Assembly (NCBI GenBank): GCA_900551585.1
Contig: URWU01000035.1
Location: 1-10,471, forward strand
DNA: 10,471 nucleotides
Direction of reading: 5' to 3'
Source of the DNA: an uncultured Alphaproteobacteria bacterium
GTDB lineage: Bacteria; Pseudomonadota; Alphaproteobacteria; RF32; CAG-239
The position numbers and the translations under genes were made by a program. This document shows positions 1 through 7,050 of this stretch, piece after piece. The notes beneath the pieces were generated by a model. The model was not told where the DNA came from and ran no database searches. It saw nothing but the letters and a program-made list of their open reading frames with translations. Position 1 is the stretch's first letter; the number at the start of each line of letters is the position of its first letter.

Positions 1-25
1 GCTCGGAGATGTGTATAAGAGACAG
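1..25 (+). other. Nextera/Tn5 sequencing adapter remnant (artefact)
   Basis: Bases 7-25 read agatgtgtataagagacag, the 19-bp Tn5 mosaic end used in Nextera libraries, and the preceding gctcgg matches the adjoining part of the Nextera read-2 adapter. This is untrimmed library sequence at a contig end, not a biological transposon. Genomic sequence starts at 26. Confidence 0.96.
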
Positions 26-46
26 CCTTATATTAGAAAACACCCC

Positions 47-74
47 TTCACAAACGATACATAAAATGTATAAT
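47..74 (+). promoter_or_regulatory. Candidate sigma70 promoter for nagA-nagB
   Basis: TTCACA (47-52, five of six bases of the -35 consensus) is followed after 16 bp by a perfect TATAAT (69-74). This would give an untranslated leader of about 85 nt before the nagA ATG at 166. The leader contains an AT-rich inverted repeat, TATAAAA (81-87) and TTTTATA (95-101), which could be an operator or simply reflect base composition. A weaker alternative is TTGTAT (117-122) with TAAAAT (140-145). No regulator gene is in view. Confidence 0.5.
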
Positions 75-165
75 TTATCCTATAAAAAGTTTGATTTTAT
101 ACACTATCTTTACCTTTTGTATTTAGACTATCGTTATTATAAAATTTAACTTAAGGACAGCTTAA

Positions 166-1344
166 ATGGATAGTGCCATTTGTTTACATAATGCCACCAT
201 TTTAACCGGCTTCTCGGTTATGAAAAATTGTGCGGTCTATATCAAAGAAAACAAAATTGTCGATGTCTTCAGCGAAAACCGCTTCAAGCAAAGACAATTC
301 GGCCCCAAAGTTCAAATCATCAACGTCAACGGTTCTTACATTGCTCCCGGTTTTATTGATACTCATATCCACGGTATCGGCGGTTATGGCACGGACGACG
401 GCGCCAAAGAGTCTATTCTCAAAATGTCGGAAATTCTCCCCGCTTACGGCGTCACCTCTTTTATTCCGACCCTTTATGCCGGCAAAGAAGAAGAGATGAT
501 AAAAAATATCCGCGCCGTAGTTAAAGCAATCGGCAAAGAAAAAGGCGCCCACATTTTAGGCATACATCTTGAGGGTCCGTTCATTTCCAAAGAACGCCTC
601 GGCGTCCAGTCGGAAGACGCGGTCAGCCCGGTTGACATCAAACTGATGGAACGCTTATACAAAGCAGCCAAAGGTCACATCATCAACATGACGGTTGCTC
701 CCGAGCTCAAAGGCATGCGTGAACTGGCTCTGTGGTGCATTTCCAAAGGAATTATTCTCCAGGCCGGACACACCAACGCCACTTATGCGCAAATGGTCGA
801 GGGCATGCAGGTCAGGATTATCCATACCACCCATTTGTTCAACGCCATGAGCCGTATGCATCACCGCGACCCCGGAGCCGTCGGTGCCGTGTTTATCCAC
901 CCGGAAATGTCTTGTGAGGTTATTGCGGACGGTATTCATATTGACCCGAACCTGATAAAACTTCTGGTACAATATAAACCCATTGATAAGCTGGTTATGG
1001 TCACGGATTCCTTGAAACCGACCAAGCAGAATTCTCGTATTTTATATGCCAACAATGAAGAAGTTTATCTCGATAAGTGTTTTTATCGCAAAGAAGACAA
1101 CGTTATCGCCGGCTCGGCTCTGACAATGATAGACGGCTTCAAAAACCTGATTGACTGGGGCTTAAACCATGAACAGGCCGTTCACATGGCCGCCACCAAC
1201 CCGGCCGCGATTATGAAACTGACGGCCAAAGGAAATATTGCCCCCGGCTATGATGCCGATTTAGTCGTTTTTAACGAAGATTTTAATATAACTCATACCA
1301 TTATTGACGGTAAAATTTATAAGGGAGAAAGCCTATGCGCGTAA
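166..1344 (+). CDS. nagA: N-acetylglucosamine-6-phosphate deacetylase
   Basis: Cytoplasmic amidohydrolase that removes acetate from GlcNAc-6-phosphate to give glucosamine-6-phosphate, the substrate of NagB encoded next. The 392-residue length is usual for the family. Visible metal and catalytic motifs are DTHIHG with H67 and H69, HLEGPF with E136, AGHT with H202, THLFNAM with H223, and the VTDS catalytic aspartate D281. The HxH pair near the N-terminus is retained, unlike in the E. coli enzyme as I recall it. The C-terminal part (about 355-385, IAPGYDADLVVFN) is the typical returning beta-sandwich segment. The start is supported by the SD AAGGACAG (153-160) five bases before ATG. The gene end overlaps the nagB start by 10 nt, so the two are translationally coupled. 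Confidence 0.96.
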   Translation: MDSAICLHNATILTGFSVMKNCAVYIKENKIVDVFSENRFKQRQFGPKVQIINVNGSYIAPGFIDTHIHGIGGYGTDDGAKESILKMSEILPAYGVTSFIPTLYAGKEEEMIKNIRAVVKAIGKEKGAHILGIHLEGPFISKERLGVQSEDAVSPVDIKLMERLYKAAKGHIINMTVAPELKGMRELALWCISKGIILQAGHTNATYAQMVEGMQVRIIHTTHLFNAMSRMHHRDPGAVGAVFIHPEMSCEVIADGIHIDPNLIKLLVQYKPIDKLVMVTDSLKPTKQNSRILYANNEEVYLDKCFYRKEDNVIAGSALTMIDGFKNLIDWGLNHEQAVHMAATNPAAIMKLTAKGNIAPGYDADLVVFNEDFNITHTIIDGKIYKGESLCA

Positions 1345-2132
1345 TCATCAAAAAAAATCAGGAAGAATGCTCTAAATGGGTTGCCAATTACATTGCCGAC
1401 CGGATTAAACGCTTTCGCCCGACAGCAGATAGACCTTTTGTTTTGGGCCTGCCGACCGGTTCTACCCCGTTGGGCGTTTATCAGGAGCTGATTAACCTGT
1501 TCAAAAAAGGCAAGGTTTCATTTGCCAATGTCGTCACTTTCAATATGGACGAATACATCGGCCTTGATGCCAATCACCCGCAAAGTTACCACCGTTTCAT
1601 GTGGGACAATTTCTTCTCTCATATTGATATCAGAAAGAATAATGTCCACATTTTGGACGGTATGACTAAGAACTATGTCAAAGAATGCCAGGACTATGAA
1701 AATGCCATCAAAAGTTATGGCAAAATCCATTTATTCCTTGGCGGCGTCGGTTCTGACGGACACATCGCTTTCAACGAACCGGGTTCTTCTCTCAGTTCCC
1801 GCACCCGCGTCAAGACGCTGACTCAGGAAACAATCAAAGCCAATTCGCGCTTCTTTGAAGATGATATTAATCAGGTTCCGAACACAGCCTTGACAGTCGG
1901 TATTGGCACAATTATGGACGCTGAGGAAGTGATGATTATGGCTTTCGGCCACAATAAAGCCAGAGCACTGCACCACGCCATTGAAGGCAGCATCAACCAT
2001 ATGTGGCCGGTCAGCATTCTGCAAATGCACCAACACGGTTTTATCATCTGTGATGATGATGCAACTAATGAACTAAAAGCGGATACCGTCAAATATTTCA
2101 AGGAAATTGAAGGCGCTAAAATCAGAAAATAA
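1335..2132 (+). CDS. nagB: Glucosamine-6-phosphate deaminase
   Basis: Converts glucosamine-6-phosphate to fructose-6-phosphate and ammonia, feeding amino sugars into glycolysis. The 265 residues align with E. coli NagB without shifts at the key sites: D72 in NMDEY, D141 and H143 in GSDGHIAF, and E148 in NEPGS are the known catalytic residues. The residues that bind the allosteric activator GlcNAc-6-P in E. coli (S151, S152, R158, K160, Y254) are also all present, which suggests the hexamer is regulated by the NagA substrate. The phosphate loop LPTGSTP is at about 39-45. The ATG overlaps the nagA end by 10 nt and has AAGGGAGA (1321-1328) upstream inside nagA. A terminator follows 18 nt after the stop. 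Confidence 0.97.
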   Translation: MRVIIKKNQEECSKWVANYIADRIKRFRPTADRPFVLGLPTGSTPLGVYQELINLFKKGKVSFANVVTFNMDEYIGLDANHPQSYHRFMWDNFFSHIDIRKNNVHILDGMTKNYVKECQDYENAIKSYGKIHLFLGGVGSDGHIAFNEPGSSLSSRTRVKTLTQETIKANSRFFEDDINQVPNTALTVGIGTIMDAEEVMIMAFGHNKARALHHAIEGSINHMWPVSILQMHQHGFIICDDDATNELKADTVKYFKEIEGAKIRK

Positions 2133-2150
2133 TTCTAAAACTCAAAATTT

Positions 2151-2177
2151 AAGCCCCTCATCAGAGGGGCTTTTTTT
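2151..2177 (+). terminator. Rho-independent terminator of nagA-nagB
   Basis: AAGCCCCTC (2151-2159) pairs with GAGGGGCTT (2164-2172) around the loop ATCA, followed by an uninterrupted run of seven T (2171-2177). The minus-strand reading ends in TTAAATTTT, so weak bidirectional action is possible for transcripts coming from the converging gene at 2338-3213. Confidence 0.93.
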
Positions 2178-2210
2178 ATGATTTGATGAATTCAATCTAA
2201 ATTAAAAACC

Positions 2211-2337
2211 GAAAAATTTGTTATGTGAGGCGGATAATAAGAAATCAGGAAGTTGGCGAGCGGAGTGTACAAAAAGGTACATGACCGAGCCAACTATCCG
2301 CAATTTCTGTATTAGGCACCCACAGAACGAACTTTTC
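2211..2337 (-). repeat. Structured palindromic repeat, copy 1
   Basis: A roughly 127-bp imperfect palindrome whose left arm (2211-2270) is complementary to its right arm (2277-2337) almost throughout. From the apex: TGTAC/GTACA (2266-2270, 2277-2281) around the loop AAAAAG; an asymmetric internal loop; AGTTGGC/GCCAACT (2251-2257, 2289-2295); a bulged A (2296); GGA/TCC (2248-2250, 2297-2299); TAATA and AGAAAT against ATTTCTGTATTA; then outer GAAAA, GTT and TGTG blocks. The core (2231-2317) shares blocks with copy 2 at 7248-7371. It begins at the stop codon of the minus-strand SIMPL gene and lies before the nagB terminator, so it would form that gene's 3' untranslated region. The strand is given relative to that gene. 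Confidence 0.88.
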
Positions 2338-3213
2338 CTATTTTAGCCAGTATTCTATGGTAGACACTACCCGCACCTTTTTGTTAATCTGTGTCATCTC
2401 GCTGGCATTCATTGTCTGTTCTGCCGGCAGAATTGAGAAAACACCCTGATTGGCGCGGCGGATTTTCCCGACCTGACTGTCTGAACTCTTGGCAAATTCG
2501 CGGGCTGAAGCCTCGGCATTTTTGGTTGCTTCTTCCAACATTTTCGGTTTGATTTCATTGAGCTTGGTGAAAACATAAGAAACCGGAGAACCGTATTGAT
2601 TGTCAAAAACAACACCCTGGGCAATCAAGCTGCCGGTCTGGCCTAAAGATTTGTTGACCAAATCAACATTATTGGAACGAACCGTAATTGTCTGGGTTAA
2701 AATATAACGGGACGCATTCACATCATTGCTGCGATAAGGATTAGCCAGCAGGTCATTTGTATTGATAGAGCTGGCATTAATTTCAGCAGCATTAAAACCC
2801 TGTTCCATCAAGAAAGCGGCAATCAGTTTACCTTTTTGTTCCATTTCCTGTTGTGCCAGAGTCAAATCATTGCCTGTTACAACAAATTTGAGCTCCCAAA
2901 CTGCCAAATCAGCCTTAACGTCCATTTCAGACAAACCTTTAACGCTGACATAATTAGCGTTCATCTTGGTCTGATAGTAATAGTAGCCGGGAAAATATCC
3001 GGCTGCACATAAACCTCCGGCAATCAGCAAACCGGCCAAAAAGCGTGAAAAACCGCCGCAGGAATGACTATGACCGCCGCATTTGCAGTTATCGCCGCAG
3101 CCGCATTTATGGTCATGTTTGCCGTTATTTCCGCAGGTGCAGGGTTTGCCCTCATTACAGCCGCAAGTGCATTCCGGACCGCAATTACATTCTTTTTTAA
3201 TTTCTCCGTCCAT
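2338..3213 (-). CDS. SIMPL (DUF541) domain protein with Cys/His-rich N-terminus and one membrane anchor
   Basis: The 291-residue protein has three parts. Residues 9-52 hold 12 Cys (9, 11, 15, 17, 19, 25, 27, 37, 39, 43, 45, 52) and His 33, 35, 48 and 50, mostly in CxC and CxCG spacings, which resembles a metallothionein or zinc-binding module. Residues about 57-80 are one hydrophobic segment. Residues about 86-290 match the SIMPL/DUF541 fold, starting with VSVKGLSEMDVKADLAVWEL, and usually lie in the periplasm. SIMPL domains have no settled biochemical role. By topology rules the Cys-rich part should be cytoplasmic and the SIMPL domain outside; this is inference. A strong SD, AAAAGGAG (3220-3227), precedes the ATG, so the Cys-rich part is probably translated. 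The gene starts 17 bp after the ugd stop and is likely co-transcribed with it. Confidence 0.85.
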   Translation of the reverse strand: MDGEIKKECNCGPECTCGCNEGKPCTCGNNGKHDHKCGCGDNCKCGGHSHSCGGFSRFLAGLLIAGGLCAAGYFPGYYYYQTKMNANYVSVKGLSEMDVKADLAVWELKFVVTGNDLTLAQQEMEQKGKLIAAFLMEQGFNAAEINASSINTNDLLANPYRSNDVNASRYILTQTITVRSNNVDLVNKSLGQTGSLIAQGVVFDNQYGSPVSYVFTKLNEIKPKMLEEATKNAEASAREFAKSSDSQVGKIRRANQGVFSILPAEQTMNASEMTQINKKVRVVSTIEYWLK

Positions 3214-3230
3214 TTCTATCTCCTTTTAAT

Positions 3231-4535
3231 TTAACAAGTTTGGCCGATACAATAATATTCAAATCCGTTTTTACGGACATCATTCTCATTTAAAATATTA
3301 CGCAAATCAACAATTTTAGCTGCCTTGACCTTAGTCTTTAGTTTAAGAAAATCAAGTTTCTTAAAATCTTCCCATTCAGTCAAAATGGCAATAACTTCGG
3401 CTCCCTCGCAAGCCTGATAAGCATCCTCGGCATAATTGACCGCCTCAGCCAGCAGTTTGTGGGCATTATCTGTCGCTTTCGGGTCATAAACACAAATATT
3501 ATGATTAAATTTCAGCATATCGCGGACAATATCCATTGCCGGAGATTCGCGGCAGTCATCCGTACCGCCTTTAAAAGCCAGCCCCAAAACGGCAATACGG
3601 CCGTTTTCACGGTCAGGCAGGCGTGATAAAACCCGCTCGGCCATTTCGGCTTTGCGTTCATCATTTTTGGCAATCGTCGTTTCAATCAAGTTTAGATGAG
3701 CATTATATTTTTTGCCCATTTGCGCCATCGCATTTGTGTCTTTCGGAAAACATGAGCCGCCGTAACCGGGCCCCGGATTCAAGAATTTTTTGCCGATACG
3801 GGAATCAAGCCCCATGCCTTTGGCAACTTCGCGGATATCGGCACCGGCCTTTTCGCAGAAATTTGCCATCTCGTTGATATAGTGTATTTTCATTGCCAAA
3901 AAGGCATTTGATGCATATTTTATCGTTTCTGAAGATTTGCGTTTAACAAACAGAAATTCGGTTTTGCCCTCGAAAGGAGCATAAAGCTTTTTCATTACCT
4001 CGCGTGCTTTATCGCTGTCAGCACCGATAACAATACGGTCAGGATTGAAAAAATCATGAATGGCAAAGCCCTCGCGCAAAAACTCCGGCAGAGAGATAAC
4101 ATCAAAATCCGCCTTAGGATTAACTTTGCGGATAATCGCCTCAACCTCGTCGCCGGTACCGACCGGAACGGTTGATTTTGTTGCAACTACGGTATAACCG
4201 TCAAGATATTCGGCCAATTCATAAGCCGCAGCGTGAATATATTTCATATCCGCTTCTTTGGTAAACGGGTGCGGCGGCGTTCCGACGGCAATCATCACAA
4301 CATCAGCGCCGCTAACGGCATTTTTCATATCTGTTGTAAATTTCAAACGTCCGGAAGTGACATTTTTCTTGAATAAGTCTTCCAGCCCGTCTTCATAAAT
4401 CGTCAGCTTGCCGTTGTTCAAATCATTGATTTTCTGTTCGATTTTATCAACGCAAACCACATTGTTGCCCAGCTCGGCCAAACCGACGCCGGTCGGCAGT
4501 CCGACATATCCGGTTCCAATAATTGCAATCTTCAT
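3231..4535 (-). CDS. ugd: UDP-glucose 6-dehydrogenase
   Basis: Oxidises UDP-glucose to UDP-glucuronate with two NAD+, supplying uronic-acid donors for capsule, exopolysaccharide or LPS. The 434 residues fit the usual length. An N-terminal NAD-binding Rossmann motif is at 7-12 (GTGYVG), with VGTPP at 84-88. The catalytic centre shows the Lys of KYASN (K206) and the nucleophilic Cys of GGSCFPKD (C262). The C-terminal UDP-binding domain has LAFKGGTDDCRESPA (319-333), where the more common FKPNTDD form is altered to FKGGTDD. The start is supported by the SD AAGGACAG (4539-4546), the same octamer as at nagA. No glycosyltransferase or polymer cluster is adjacent, so the polysaccharide served cannot be told. 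The SIMPL gene follows after 17 bp. Confidence 0.95.
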   Translation of the reverse strand: MKIAIIGTGYVGLPTGVGLAELGNNVVCVDKIEQKINDLNNGKLTIYEDGLEDLFKKNVTSGRLKFTTDMKNAVSGADVVMIAVGTPPHPFTKEADMKYIHAAAYELAEYLDGYTVVATKSTVPVGTGDEVEAIIRKVNPKADFDVISLPEFLREGFAIHDFFNPDRIVIGADSDKAREVMKKLYAPFEGKTEFLFVKRKSSETIKYASNAFLAMKIHYINEMANFCEKAGADIREVAKGMGLDSRIGKKFLNPGPGYGGSCFPKDTNAMAQMGKKYNAHLNLIETTIAKNDERKAEMAERVLSRLPDRENGRIAVLGLAFKGGTDDCRESPAMDIVRDMLKFNHNICVYDPKATDNAHKLLAEAVNYAEDAYQACEGAEVIAILTEWEDFKKLDFLKLKTKVKAAKIVDLRNILNENDVRKNGFEYYCIGQTC

Positions 4536-4568
4536 TTTCTGTCCTTATCCAATAATTAAGATACAGCA

Positions 4569-4596
4569 ACTATAACAAAGCAAAGCGGCAAAGCAA
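4569..4596 (-). promoter_or_regulatory. Possible promoter upstream of ugd
   Basis: On the minus strand TTGCTT (4591-4596) and TATAGT (4569-4574) are 16 bp apart in the 65-bp gap between the COG2509 gene and ugd. The -35 element is weak (TTG only) and the -10 matches five of six bases. Read-through from the upstream gene is equally possible, since no terminator is visible in the gap. Confidence 0.33.
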
Positions 4597-4600
4597 ATAA

Positions 4601-6193
4601 TTAGGACAGACTGTCCACCAGTTTTTCCGCACATTTCAATCCGTCAACCGCCGCAGACATAATTCCGCCGGCATAACCGGCTCCTTCGCCGCAGGGATAC
4701 AAACCTTTAATATTGCTCTGCAGGCTGTCATCACGAAAAATTCTGATTGGTGAAGAACTGCGGCTCTCAATTCCGGTTAAAACAGCATCATAACCGGCAA
4801 AACCGCGTAAACGTTTATCCATCTCCGCAATCCCCGCCCTCATGGTTTGGACAACAAAATCAGGAAACAAAGCTCGCAAATCGCCTAATTGAACACCGGG
4901 ACGATAACTCGGCCTAACAGAACCAGGTTCTTTTGAAACCTTGCCGCTTAAAAAATCTCCGACCAGCTGCGCCGGTGCTTTGTAATCGCCGCCGCCGAGC
5001 CGAAAAGCCTTTTCTTCCAACTCCCTTTGCCAATACATTCCCTGCAAAGGATGAGAGCCGCCAAAATCTTCCGGTGTCACTCCGACCAAAAGCGCCGCAT
5101 TGGCATTTGTCTTGTCACGGGCATATTCGCTCATGCCGTTTGTAACCACCCGGCCTTTTTCGGAAGCCGCCGCAACGACCACCCCGCCCGGACACATACA
5201 AAAAGTGTAGGCCGAGCGCCCGTTTTGGCCGTGATAGGCCAGTTTATAATCGGCCGCTCCGAGCGCCGCTGCAAACTTGCCGTATTGAGACTGATTTATC
5301 AAACTCTGCTTATGCTCTATCCGCGCACCGATTGAAAAAGGTTTCGGCGCAATCTGCACCTGATTTTTATAAAGCATTTCAAAGGTATCCCGCGCACTAT
5401 GGCCAACGGCCAAAATCACTTTTTCAGCCGCGAGTTCATAAAGAACCCCCTTAGCATCACGCACGCTCAGACCTTGCAACCTGCCGTCTTTGAGCAGCAA
5501 ATCTTCAACTTTGTTTTGAAAACGATATTCTCCGCCCAAAGATTCGATTTTAGCACGGATTTTTTGTACCACCAGCGCCAATTTATCTGTTCCGATATGC
5601 GGTTTAGCCAGAAATTCAATCTCTTGCGGAGCACCGGCGGCAACCAGTTCTTTTAAGACTTTGGAGGTATATAAATCTTTTTTAATACCGCTCATCAGCT
5701 TGCCGTCAGAAAAAGTGCCGGCTCCCCCTTCTCCAAACTGGACATTTGAGTCTTCTTTGAGCTCACCGTTTTTCCAAAACGCGGCCACATCTTTTTGCCG
5801 CTCGGAAACAGGCTTTCCGCGCTCAAGGATAATCGGTTTTAAACCGGCTTCAGCCAAAGCAATACCGGCAAGCATACCGGCCGGTCCGCTGCCGATAATG
5901 ACCGGACGCTGCGCCGCATTGACTTTTTTCAGATGATATTTTTGAAATTCTTCGGGTTTGACTTTTTCAATAAAAGGATAAGAGCTCTTTTTCAGCAAAA
6001 ATGGCTCATTATCAACATCAATGTCAATGCTGTAAACATAATGCACATTAGCTTTGCTGCGGGCATCGATGGCTTTCTTGGCAATTTTCCAGCGTTTAAT
6101 CCGGCCTTTATAACCGATTTCGCGAGCCAGAACCTCTATCAGCATACTCACCGGCAATTCCAAAGGCGCTTTAATATTACTGATTCTCAGCAT
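4601..6193 (-). CDS. FAD-dependent dehydrogenase of the COG2509 family
   Basis: Probable cytoplasmic flavoprotein of unknown substrate, 530 residues from the ATG at 6193. After an N-terminal domain of about 95 residues, typical for this family, the FAD-binding Rossmann motif GSGPAG is at 101-106 and its acidic partner ERG at 124-126. The family signature FGEGGAGTFSDGKL is at 153-166. A further FAD contact, GEGAGYAGGI, is at 502-511 near the C-terminus. CMCPGG, in the middle of the protein, is also typical. A GTG at 6205 would add four residues but lies inside a perfect terminator stem. The ATG at 6193 has GAGG (6222-6225 is the opposite arm; the SD copy is complementary to 6200-6203) seven bases upstream and is preferred. 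Start placement is moderately sure, the family very sure. Confidence 0.92.
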   Translation of the reverse strand: MLRISNIKAPLELPVSMLIEVLAREIGYKGRIKRWKIAKKAIDARSKANVHYVYSIDIDVDNEPFLLKKSSYPFIEKVKPEEFQKYHLKKVNAAQRPVIIGSGPAGMLAGIALAEAGLKPIILERGKPVSERQKDVAAFWKNGELKEDSNVQFGEGGAGTFSDGKLMSGIKKDLYTSKVLKELVAAGAPQEIEFLAKPHIGTDKLALVVQKIRAKIESLGGEYRFQNKVEDLLLKDGRLQGLSVRDAKGVLYELAAEKVILAVGHSARDTFEMLYKNQVQIAPKPFSIGARIEHKQSLINQSQYGKFAAALGAADYKLAYHGQNGRSAYTFCMCPGGVVVAAASEKGRVVTNGMSEYARDKTNANAALLVGVTPEDFGGSHPLQGMYWQRELEEKAFRLGGGDYKAPAQLVGDFLSGKVSKEPGSVRPSYRPGVQLGDLRALFPDFVVQTMRAGIAEMDKRLRGFAGYDAVLTGIESRSSSPIRIFRDDSLQSNIKGLYPCGEGAGYAGGIMSAAVDGLKCAEKLVDSLS

Positions 6194-6225
6194 AAAAAAC
6201 CTCACTTTAACTTCTTAAAGTGAGG
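6194..6225 (-). terminator. Rho-independent terminator abutting the start codon of the COG2509 gene
   Basis: Minus-strand CCTCACTTTAA (6215-6225) pairs perfectly over 11 bp with TTAAAGTGAGG (6200-6210) around the loop GAAG, followed by six T (6194-6199) and then immediately by ATG (6191-6193). It lies 22 bp after the stop of the small membrane protein gene, so it should end that transcript. The only SD-like bases of the next gene (GAGG) are in the downstream arm, so the hairpin could also hide the ribosome site. Confidence 0.9.
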
Positions 6226-6247
6226 TATATCAAATTCAGCTGATTTT

Positions 6248-6586
6248 TCAATCTTTATCTTTACCGTCGTCATCATTATCATCATCAAAAGCATCACCGT
6301 TTTCAAAAAAAACATTGATAATGCCGCGGCGGTAAATCCACAGATTGATAACGCCCAAAACCACGGACAAAGAGCCGAACAAATACAACAGATAATACCA
6401 GTTCAGCTGATTGGCAGACATCATTACATCTTGATTGCTGACGTGAATAAAAGCGATAGACAAAGCCGTGATAACAAAGGCAATGACAAAAGCCAAAGTC
6501 CAAATTTTGCGCTGAACATTGGTTTTGACAAAGAAATTCATCAAAATATACATCAAAATCAACGCTAAGAATAAATAGAGTTCCAT
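6248..6586 (-). CDS. Small membrane protein with three predicted helices and an acidic tail
   Basis: The 112-residue protein is not recognised. Hydrophobic segments lie at about 3-19, 29-50 and 62-86, with basic residues (RK, RR) between or after them, followed by a cytoplasmic-type tail (93-112) rich in Asp. The tail carries D-run segments that could bind cations or a basic partner, but nothing specific supports this. A good SD, GAGGAGAG (6591-6598), precedes the ATG. The gene is flanked by terminators on both sides (6649-6690 upstream, 6194-6225 downstream), so it is probably a single-gene unit with its own promoter. Confidence 0.82.
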   Translation of the reverse strand: MELYLFLALILMYILMNFFVKTNVQRKIWTLAFVIAFVITALSIAFIHVSNQDVMMSANQLNWYYLLYLFGSLSVVLGVINLWIYRRGIINVFFENGDAFDDDNDDDGKDKD

Positions 6587-6616
6587 CTTTCTCTCCTCAG
6601 AAATAAGTTTAATTCT

Positions 6617-6644
6617 GATATATAGTCGAAAGATGATAATTCAA
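6617..6644 (-). promoter_or_regulatory. Candidate promoter for the 112-residue membrane protein
   Basis: Minus-strand TTGAAT (6639-6644) and TATATC (6617-6622) are separated by 16 bp, about 30 bp upstream of the ATG at 6586. A promoter is expected here because the preceding terminator at 6649-6690 should isolate this gene from the one upstream. Confidence 0.42.
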
Positions 6645-6648
6645 GACA

Positions 6649-6690
6649 CAAAAAAAGGTAACCAAGCCGCAAAGCCTGTTACCTTTTTTT
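6649..6690. terminator. Bidirectional rho-independent terminator
   Basis: A-tract plus GGTAAC (6649-6662) pairs with GTTACC plus T-tract (6678-6690) around a loop of about 15 nt, giving T-runs on both strands. In the minus direction it follows the stop of the 111-residue membrane protein gene (6694) at once, which is its likely use. Confidence 0.85.
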
Positions 6691-6693
6691 ATT

Positions 6694-7029
6694 CTAGACA
6701 ATCAAGAGACAAATAGCTGTTAAAGCGAAATTTGCAGCCAGAAAGACCAGAAAAAATTTTTTTGAAGTTAAAGCTTTAGCAATAATATAAATCATCAAAA
6801 TAACTGACGACCCGCTTAAAATGCTAAAGAAAACTTCACTGACTAATCTTGGAAAAAACATCAACCAAGAATCAGCCGATGCGAATAAAATCGCATAAAT
6901 AGCTGCCACCAGAATAAAGACCAGCCAAATACTGGCTTTACCAAAGAAATTGATAACCGCACTAACAAATGTTAACACTAATACGGCTCCGAAAGCAGCG
7001 CAAATAAAACCAATTATAGCTTGTATCAT
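6694..7029 (-). CDS. Small hydrophobic membrane protein with about four predicted helices
   Basis: The 111-residue protein is not recognised. Nearly the whole chain is hydrophobic, with likely helices at about 3-25, 33-52, 65-86 and 91-110, separated by short polar turns (NFFGK, SKK). No signal peptide cleavage site or catalytic motif is seen. The ATG at 7029 has no convincing SD (upstream AACAAATCAAACC), and the in-frame upstream codons back to a TAG contain no other start, so translation may be weak or SD-independent. It is followed directly by a terminator. A promoter candidate lies at 7170-7198, giving a leader of about 140 nt. The size, topology and neighbouring position resemble the 112-residue gene, but I see no sequence similarity between the two. 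Confidence 0.72.
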   Translation of the reverse strand: MIQAIIGFICAAFGAVLVLTFVSAVINFFGKASIWLVFILVAAIYAILFASADSWLMFFPRLVSEVFFSILSGSSVILMIYIIAKALTSKKFFLVFLAANFALTAICLLIV

Positions 7030-7050
7030 GGTTTGATTTGTTATTTGTTT

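Noticed and set aside
1..25. Tn5 transposon end
   Set aside because: It matches the sequencing adapter, including non-transposon adapter bases, and sits exactly at the window edge with no transposase.
2211..2337. Repeat as a MITE or insertion sequence remnant
   Set aside because: The outer arms differ between copies and no target duplication or transposase is seen; covarying stems fit a structure-selected element better, although past mobility is not excluded.
4604..4616. GGACAG-A-CTGTCC palindrome near the end of the COG2509 gene
   Set aside because: It lies within the last codons, has a 1-nt centre and no T-run, and is short enough to be chance.
5027..6223. Several plus-strand open frames opposite the COG2509 gene
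   Set aside because: They are shadows of a well-supported gene and show no recognisable motifs or ribosome sites.
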